Under the pieces are notes generated by a model, which saw only the letters and a program-made list of their open reading frames with translations, made no database searches and was not told where the DNA came from. Source: Brachypodium distachyon (taxonomy: Eukaryota > Streptophyta > Magnoliopsida > Poales > Poaceae). Taken from it: 64,000 bases of DNA. Shown in pieces: positions 56,901-64,000 of the stretch. The stretch is taken from assembly GCF_000005505.3 (NCBI RefSeq), contig NC_016132.3, positions 32,378,914 to 32,442,913 on the forward strand, given 5' to 3'. The position numbers and the translations under genes were made by a program. How positions within the stretch are numbered: the stretch's first letter is position 1; every line of letters starts with the position of its first letter.

Positions 56901-57912
56901 CGTCCAGCTTTCTACCCAGGCTGACGCCATTGCCTGGCGATGGTCGACATCGGGGACCTACTCTGTTGCCTCAGCCTACAAAGCGCAATTCAACGGGTCA
57001 CTGCCTCCTTTCTCTTTTGACAAGCTCTGGAAAGCGCAAGCGGAGCCCAAGTGCAAATTCTTCGCTTGGACGGTGCTTCACGGCAAGATCCTGATCGCTG
57101 ATAACTTGGCGATCCGCCAATGGACGCACAACCCAATTTGCCAACTTTGCAGGATCTACCCTGAAACGATCATCCACATCTGCGGAGAATGCTGCTTCAC
57201 AAGAGATGTCTGGTCCCACATTCAGAGCTGGGAGCTTACGTCGCACAATTGGGTGCGCTCCCTCCTGAAGATTGACACCGCGGAGCAGATGGCGGACTTC
57301 GTGGAACTTTGGACATGCATTCGCGACATCCAGCTTTCTACCCAGGCTGACGCCATTGCCTGGCGATGGTCGACATCGGGGACCTACTCTGTTGCCTCAG
57401 CCTACAAAGCGCAATTCAACGGGTCACTGCCTCCTTTCTCTTTTGACAAGCTCTGGAAAGCGCAAGCGGAGCCCAAGTGCAAATTCTTCGCTTGGACGGT
57501 GCTTCACGGCAAGATCCTGACCGCTGATAACTTGGCGATCCGCCAATGGACGCACAACCCAATTTGCCAACTTTGCAGGACCTACCCTGAAACGATCATC
57601 CACATCTGCGGAGAATGCTGCTTCACCAGAGATGTCTGGTCCCACATTCAGAGCTGGGCATCGGACCCCACGTTGTCCCTGCCGGACTCCGGGTCCGTCA
57701 ATGACCTTTGGGAGGGGCTGGCCGAGGGGCGCCCAAAGCGTGCGAAGAGGATGCTCAGTGGCAGGCTCATCTACACATGGTGGGGGATTTGGAAGGAGCA
57801 GAACCGCCGCACCTTCAGAGGCGTGGAAACTTCGGCTTTGCAGGTGGCGTTCCTCGTGTGGGAGGAGTACCAGGGCCGTGTTAGGGCGTGTTCGCTAGAC
57901 CCAGGAGGATAG
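53943..57912 (+). pseudogene. LINE ORF2 (endonuclease and reverse transcriptase)
   Basis: ATG 53943. The APE-type endonuclease begins LRLLCWNVRGLNNPVR with the catalytic E in QETKL; AIGDFNLI and SDHAPLLM follow. The RT has KAPGPDGFTGRFFRACW, LRQGDPLSPMLF and the catalytic LYADDAGIF. The C-terminal zinc-binding region (FFAWTVLHGKI, ICQLCRTYPETIIHICGEC) is present twice because of a 426-bp duplication. Stops: TAG near 54355, TGA near 54461, TGA near 55031, TAG near 56368, TAG near 56618. Frame slips near 54640, 55715 and 56095. Confidence 0.87.
56805..57656 (+). repeat. 426-bp in-frame tandem duplication in LINE ORF2
   Basis: 56805-57230 and 57231-57656 differ at four bases that I could find. 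426 is 142 codons, so the frame stays open across both copies (56533-57912). The unit covers the zinc-binding RT-associated domain. Confidence 0.95.
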
Positions 57913-57994
57913 GCTTCCTCTATCGCTTTTTTACTTTTTCTTTGCTCCAGTGCTCCCTTTTAATCGAATGACGGATATCGACCGTCTTTTCCTA

Positions 57995-60922
57995 AAAAAA
58001 AAGAAACCTATGGTATCGATGTATTATATTCATATAATCCCGTACTATCTTTTTTCTTGAGAGATATAATCCCGTACTATCTGCGTGGGCTGGATCATCC
58101 TAAGTCTATAGGGCTCTTGTGGGCTATATTGATTCATGGGCCGAATCAACATGGCCGTAGAATGGGCCATAGCTTGTAACAGGCCAGTTTAAATTGGTTT
58201 GCAACACTATCTGGCCTTAAGACTATTAGACCGATGGAAACGGACTGTAAATGCGTCGTACCTGCACCTGGACCAAAGCGGACGCATGCAAAGCTATGTG
58301 TCTTCCCATCGAAAGGCCACGTGTCCCTCAGATCATGGCCATCCGAGTTCAATATTATTGGGCCTGAGGTTACCAGATGATTTTACCCAACTGTGCTTTC
58401 ATTAAAAGTGGCTGTAAGGACATAGTTATGCCTTAGGTTATTATGCATAAAAGTATAAACCATATATAGCTGTAAACGACCGAAGAAATTAAACGATGTT
58501 CAGCATTGTGCAGCGAAAGATAACAGCTAAAACAAACATAAGCATGCGTGCATGCGACCTGATGCGCCATAATCGAAGTAATGTCAAAAGTAGGTAAACC
58601 GCAAGAGGAGTATTATTTGGAGACATCTTGATTCTTGAGAACTTATGTCTGCAAATACGAACTAATTAAGTTCATCAAAGAATTGCATGGTACATTTGTG
58701 GGACAATTTCTCTAGGTCTGCCATATAAGACAGATAGTAATATAAATGTGTGTGTGTTGTTGCGATATGGAAAAATGTGAGCGGGTATTATAGGGGCTGG
58801 GCTGCCGGTGCATGCTACGTGGACAATGAGGAATGGTAAAAAAATAGTGTTGGTTTAGGCGGCTGAGGCCAGGAAAACGTGCCGCGTGGAAGCTTCTTCG
58901 ATCAGTTCCTGTGGAACGTGCGACCGAGCAGCCGCAGCTCCCTCCCTCGTTGATGCTGAATTGCTGATAATGGGGGACAGCGCGCATGAATGGGCACCGC
59001 CCCGAGAGCGTCAGCGTGGAACTCATAGGACTTTCGGGCATAGGTGGGCGGGCCTCTCTCTGCCTCTGCTAGCTCCTCGCTTCATTTTGGTTGGTGGTGC
59101 TGCATGATGATGCTGTAGCCTTCTTTGATTCGCTAAAAACAGAGGAACACGATAGAAATACGTGTGCAAGAGAGGATTGGTAAACATAGAAATTCTATAT
59201 ATGAGTTGTTTTTGTTTTCAGTCTGAAATGGCATGCAAAATTTCGTATTCTTTTCATTTGCCTCATTTCTACAGAACCAATCGCCGCTTGTAGTAACCAA
59301 ATCAATAGAAATTGGAAAACTTTTCCTTCACGGGAACCAAATCAATAGATATCAAAGTTGGACTAACTTTATTGAAAAACGTAACAACATTTATGACCCC
59401 AAATTAGCATCATTAGATCCGTTTCAAAATGTAGTTTCATGATATGCCGATTTGATTTGATTTCTTTAGGACATTGGTACGCATGATATAGATTGCAGAA
59501 AGAGCAATAACATCTCGTACGTATTTCAAGTCTAGAAGAATCAAGAAAAATCGCATGCATGTGAAGACAGGGGATCACTATGTGTGTGCAGGCATCCTAG
59601 ATCCTGGTCCAATGAACCAGGCTGAGAAGATGCAGGCTGGGGATGCACACGAGTGTTGTTTGGTTGCAGTCAAGCTCGGCCGGGAGATGGGCGCCAGAGA
59701 AGAGGAGGGAGTGTATTTTGTGACCCCGCGGGTCTGTACCCGACCTATCTGGTCCGTCGGGACAAACGTAGTATCTCCGGGATGGGTGCCCGATTTCGTT
59801 CATAACATCTGGGCAAAGCTGCAACCGACTGTAATCTTCTGACAAATATAGACCTACCAATAACTGTTTAAGTAGGCTTGAGCTATGCACTCCCTGCGAA
59901 TAATCTTTAATGCATTGCCTGGTTTGTGTGGGCCAGGGGAAACTCGGAACTAAGAACTTCTTTACTGAGGATGACTAGTGGATCCAATGTACTCTATACG
60001 GCCGCCGACTACAGTATTACCTCCAAGGCTCCAAACAACCAAAACGATGATAACAGATAGATCCGCTATCGCAATGGATGAACTCGCGAGCAACTCGGGT
60101 GACCGGAACGGTCCGAAACCTGCCATCGGACAGGAATACGAAGATTCGTTGCGGCGAACAGAGTATGTTCTCTCGTATCACAATCTGAAAGATGTTTGGA
60201 GCATCGTTTTGTTGCCGGTATGAATGTAGATCTAAGTTCCTGATTACTTATCTTTGTAGATCTGTTGTTGACCTGTTGGTGATGCTATCCGCCGCCGCGG
60301 AAGATCAGAGGATCCGCAGTGTTCCGACCACGGATCTAATCATCCACACCCCTGTTGGTCTCCTCACAGATGTTGCGCCGAGGTAAGAATTGTTGGTTCC
60401 AACAGTTCGATTCGCCATAGTTCTTGCGTTTATATTGAACAGCCCTAAAAGATGGTGTTTCTCTCGCACACATGCTTCTCACAGGGACCTCTCGGCCGTT
60501 GCGTCCGGGAGAACGATGGTCCGCGGGCACGCTGGAGAGAAGTATGACAAAGATTTGCCTTGTTCGTGGATTAAAAGGTGATATTCTGGAACACAACGAA
60601 TGGGTTGCTTCCGGACAGAAGTCTTATTTTTTTCCCCGTTGCTGGGTTGCTAAGATGACAAATCATAACACTGCTAGCACCCACCCATGATGGTAGTGCC
60701 ATAGATTAGAGGTGTTCTCGTTTCGATCCAGCAATTACAACTATATCCATACATCCTGAACTCTGAGTTCACACCTTCCCCGCCACATCGCAGTAAATAA
60801 GCAGCATATGTGCATTGTGATTCGCTAATGTTGTCGTAGAGAATTAGTAAGTGCCAGTTGCAACTTGATTTTATGGCTGTCCATATTTGAGCTGGAGCAT
60901 TTTCGAATCACGGCCCCAAAAA
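57995..60922. other. Intergenic, no gene supported
   Basis: Only short open frames. An ATG at 60073 (MDELASNSGDRNG) could be a first exon of the FAR1-like gene downstream, but no splice model can be defended. Confidence 0.4.
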
Positions 60923-61240
60923 ATGAATTTTGCAATATGGCCATTATTTCTACACACCTCGGTGCATTCAATTTTCAGAGGAAAGGCCGTAGAAGGTCCA
61001 GATGGCAGAATTTCGCCGTGCAAAACAAGCGCCCTGGAAAGATTTGTGAAGTCTGCAGGAGATCTGGATGGTACGGAGACGTTCGCACCAACAGCCAGAA
61101 TGACATTTGATTCTCGACAAGAAGCTTACGAGCTGTACAACTTGTACTCATGGAAACAAGGATTTGGTGTCCGCCATGGAAGGAGACGTATAAATATGCT
61201 TGGGTATAGGAGCATGCACGAGATAGTTTGTCAGTGCCAG

Positions 61241-61392
61241 GTGGGTGATGTATAATAGCAAGCATATAGGCATGTGAAATGTAGAGAATATATAGAGATT
61301 TGACAACATATTCAGCAGTTTTTACAAACTGACATATTGGGTATTATCATGGATTCACATTTACTAACCTTTTGTTGATATTTTCCATTCAG
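61241..61392 (+). other. Intron 1 of the FAR1-like gene
   Basis: cag/gtgggt donor and ttccattcag/ggc acceptor; splicing joins CQCQ to GKPGKENTASC in frame, as FAR1 family proteins require. Confidence 0.75.
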
Positions 61393-62643
61393 GGCAAGCC
61401 TGGAAAAGAGAATACTGCGTCCTGCTGTACAGATTGCCCTGCCAAGATAAGGCTACATCGAACAGAAGACCATGGTTGGTACGTGAGCATATTCAACAAC
61501 AATCACAACCACAGACTATCTGCATCATGCGATGAGAAGATGCAATGAAATTCTCATAGCGAGATCGACCCACTTGCACGAGACTTTGTGAAGAACCTAA
61601 GGGCCAACAGCGTAAGTATTGGGAAGATTTACAACATATTGGGCTCTTCTGGTTCCGGAAGGCTTGTCCCGTTTTGGAAACAGGCATTGAGGTCGCTGTG
61701 CTCGAGTATTTCGCAGGAAACCATGAAGGATGACCTTCTGAAAACAGTGAAACTACTACAAGAGATGCGATCACACGACCCCAATATGATCCTTGTCGTT
61801 GACATTGACGAGCAGGGTCGTATAAAAACCATGTTGTGGTGTACAGGCAAGAACAGGGCAGATCATAACGATTTCGGGGATGCTATTACATTTGACACAA
61901 CATACAAGACAAATCTTTATAATATGCCTTTTGGATTGTTTGTTGGCGTCAATAACCACTTTCAATCTGTAATTTTCGCTGGAGTAGAGAAGAGACAAGT
62001 GATGCTTTTGAATGGGTATTCAAGAACTTCGTATCCATAATGAACAACAAACATCCATGTACCATACTGACATGTCAATGCATCTGCTCCTTTATTTCCT
62101 TTCATGGGAAACCTAGCAAATAAATCTAGTACTTTTAATTGAATGTAAGCTGATGCCATTTGTTTTTTTTGTTTCTCTTTGACAGATCAATGCCAGGCCA
62201 TGCGGACCGCAATCATGACTGCGATGCCTAACAGTAGGCACCGTTGGTGCAAGTGGCATGTTCTGAAAAGTGCGAAGGAGAAGCTCGGCCATGTTTATAG
62301 TAAGCACTCTGGATTCAAAAAGGAATTCCATGAACTTGTGAACGCTGTCATGTCTCCTGATGAGTTCGAAATTGGATGGGAACAAATTGTAGACCGTTAT
62401 GACCTCCGTAACAACCCTTACATCGACCGCCTTTACGAGAATAGGGCGATGTGGGCAAAGCCTTATTTCCTTGACGTTTTTTGTGCGGGGATGACAAGCA
62501 CACAACGCAGCGAAAGTGCGAACTCCATGCTCAAACAGTACATTTCCAGGTCATCTCCTATGCACATGTTTGTCCAGCAGTACAACAATTTGTTAAGCTC
62601 TGGCAGGATTGACGAGGGGCGGGAAGAACACGCAACCTGGCAT

Positions 62644-62823
62644 GTGAGGATAATTTTTTTACTTACATTTGACTATCTAGCTTACACATTACCCATCTAG
62701 TGATGCAGTCAACTTGTTGAATTAAGAAATGTTACACCTACAAATAAAATGTGTGACTTTTTGTTGTTTCCTATCGTTATCGTTGTTGTTTAGATATTAA
62801 TGTTGTATGTATAATTTGGATAG
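62644..62823 (+). other. Intron of the FAR1-like gene between transposase core and SWIM exon
   Basis: cat/gtgagg donor and ttggatag/aaa acceptor, phase 0; joins EEHATWH to KRRVCTSTTPLE. Confidence 0.6.
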
Positions 62824-63117
62824 AAACGGAGGGTGTGCACGTCAACAACTCCTTTGGAAGCAAATGCCGCTCAAATATATACACGCACAATGTTTGACAA
62901 GTTCAAGGAAGAGCTATACAGGTCCGGGTCTTATGTTGCGTTGGAAGATGGAGAGTCTAGGAAGTATTCAATTTCCCGTGCTCCTGAAAACAATGAAAAC
63001 ACTGATGCGAACATCCGAAGCACATACACCGTTGAAGTGGAAGGAGCAGGGGAATTTGTTTCCTGTACATGTGGTCTTTTCGCCCATGTCAGCATGCTTT
63101 GTCGTCACGCAATAAAG

Positions 63118-63226
63118 GTATGTTCGGTCCGATTTTATTACGAATGGGAAATACTACATCAACAGAAATTACATTTTTTATGTTGATGGTCGTCCACTGA
63201 TCACGAAGCAAAATCCTTGGATCCAG
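63118..63226 (+). other. Intron after the SWIM finger
   Basis: aag/gtatgt donor and gatccag/gtg acceptor; joins LCRHAIK to VLIRNDFLRVPEKN in frame, a conserved join in the family. Confidence 0.75.
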
Positions 63227-63814
63227 GTGCTTATCCGTAACGATTTCCTTAGGGTTCCAGAGAAAAATGTCCTAATCCGGTGGACAGTTCATGCGAGGCA
63301 GAGTTTGGGTAGTGGGAGTGTAATGGTTCAGGAGCGTCGAGCTGACGAAGAACGTGGGTTCCGTAATAACGTCTTGACAATGGTTGCTTCTGATATGGTA
63401 AAAGAAACAAACAGACATCCCGTTTTCTATGATATCGCGATGAGAGGGTTATGCAAAATAAGGGAAGACCTGGAGAAAATGAAAGAAGTTGTCTTAGTGC
63501 GTGATGAGAATGTCTTGCAGGAGCTTGATCCAAATCTTATGTGCTAGGTTATCGACACACCAAAGAGAGTTGCGGCTGCAGGACGACCTTCAACGGTTAG
63601 ACCGAGATCAAGAATGGAGTATGTTGCAGACGTGAAGAAGAAGACACGACAGGTATCAAGTTTGTACAAACCACCTTCCTCATTGACTGAAGCGGAAGGA
63701 TCGCTAACCGAAATAATTGGCTCCGAGAGAAAGCTGTTGAAGCGCACGGTGAGATGCGCGCTGTGCAAGAATCCTGGCCACAATCGTTTGAAGTGCAAAC
63801 AGCGAGGTGTTTGA

Positions 63815-64000
63815 AAGCATAGTTCACCCATTTCCTACTTTTGTCAACGAACTGGTGCTCTCCTCCCATTTGACGTTGTAATCATAATGTGCTTATGTAT
63901 CACAAATGTTGACAATACCGCGGTCTTGTGATTTATCTGTCACAGTTTTACCTGAATTTCGACAAAAGCATGGCATTGACGACACTGCCAATTATGTGTG
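63815..64000. other. 3' flank of the FAR1-like gene
   Basis: No further feature seen; no terminal inverted repeat recognised before the window ends. Confidence 0.4.

Larger units (their letters stand above)
51409..57994 (+). mobile_element. L1-type LINE retrotransposon, defective
   Basis: ORF1 (51409-53676) and ORF2 (53943-57912) in the plant L1 order, followed by a 3' UTR and an A-run near 57986-57994. Both ORFs carry stops and frame slips. The 5' end and target duplication are not resolved. Confidence 0.87.
60923..63814 (+). pseudogene. FAR1-related / MULE transposase-like gene, degenerate
   Basis: Exon model: 60923 (or an acceptor near 60980) to 61240; 61393-62073; 62186-62643; 62824-63117; 63227-63814, all introns GT-AG. 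FAR1-type zinc domain: MTFDSRQEAYELYNLYSW, CQCQ, C-x2-C, HNHRL. MULE transposase core: AITFDTTYKTN (first Asp), then the TDQC position, WCKWHV, and RSESANSML (Glu). SWIM zinc finger CTCGLFAHVSMLCRHAIK; C-terminal knuckle CALCKNPGHNRLKC. Lesions: TGA 61546-61548 (TGG expected), a GA insertion near 61987, TAG 63545-63547, and the second catalytic Asp codon becomes TAT if the phase-1 intron at 62074 is spliced. Could be a domesticated FRS gene or a MULE transposase; no element termini are seen. Confidence 0.82.

Overview
The window is plant nuclear DNA from a grass (Poaceae). Evidence: nested Ty3/gypsy LTR retrotransposons with grass-type structure, several Stowaway-like MITEs with CTCCCTCCG-type ends, a plant L1-type LINE, a Mutator-like element with a GC-rich interior, and a FAR1-type transposase relative. 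The MITE types would suit a pooid grass, but the species cannot be fixed from sequence alone. Nothing is bacterial or organellar.

Positions 1-37251 are a stack of LTR retrotransposons. The oldest layer ('element D') is a plus-strand Tat-lineage gypsy element, seen as a pol remnant at 12499-14732 and, after an interruption, as its 3' part at 30014-37251. That 3' part holds a long antisense ORF, tandem repeats and a 3' LTR. Two minus-strand copies of another Tat family sit inside D. Copy 1 (1-12498) runs off the left edge. Copy 2 (14800-30013) is structurally complete: two ~1.04-kb LTRs about 4% different by eye, a near-perfect 5-bp target duplication, primer-binding and polypurine sites, gag-protease-RT-dual RNase H-integrase on the minus strand, and a convergent plus-strand additional ORF. 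Copy 1's LTR was later hit by a fourth element (6217-~12374), a gypsy element with a ~3.15-kb LTR and an initiator-Met-type primer site; a further deletion removed its 3' half and ~200 bp of copy 1's LTR.

Positions 37252-48060 are gene-poor, with MITEs (one inserted in another) and one apparently intact small gene at 44353-44652 (minus): a 99-residue secreted-peptide precursor ending in a PIP/CEP-like motif, with a TATA box. This is the best candidate for a living host gene.

Positions 48061-58000 hold a 607-bp Mutator-like element with ~70-bp inverted termini and a 9-bp target duplication; a 1.5-kb minus-strand retroposon with a poly(A) end and 14-bp target duplication; and a plus-strand LINE (51409-~57994) with both ORFs recognisable but broken and a 426-bp in-frame tandem duplication over its C-terminal zinc-binding region. 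Positions 60923-63814 carry a FAR1/MULE-transposase-like gene that can be assembled from exons but has nonsense and frameshift lesions.

Nearly all retroelement genes are dead. Where the two Tat copies can be compared, in-frame stops often arose at glutamine codons (CAG or CAA to TAG), as expected from decay of methylated CHG sites. The most unusual material is in the antisense ORFs and spacers of the Tat elements: a reiterated coiled-coil-plus-helical module, a 39-bp minisatellite open in all six frames, reiterated polypurine-like motifs, and a conserved internal TATA box. I found no evidence of a wholly new defence or metabolic system.
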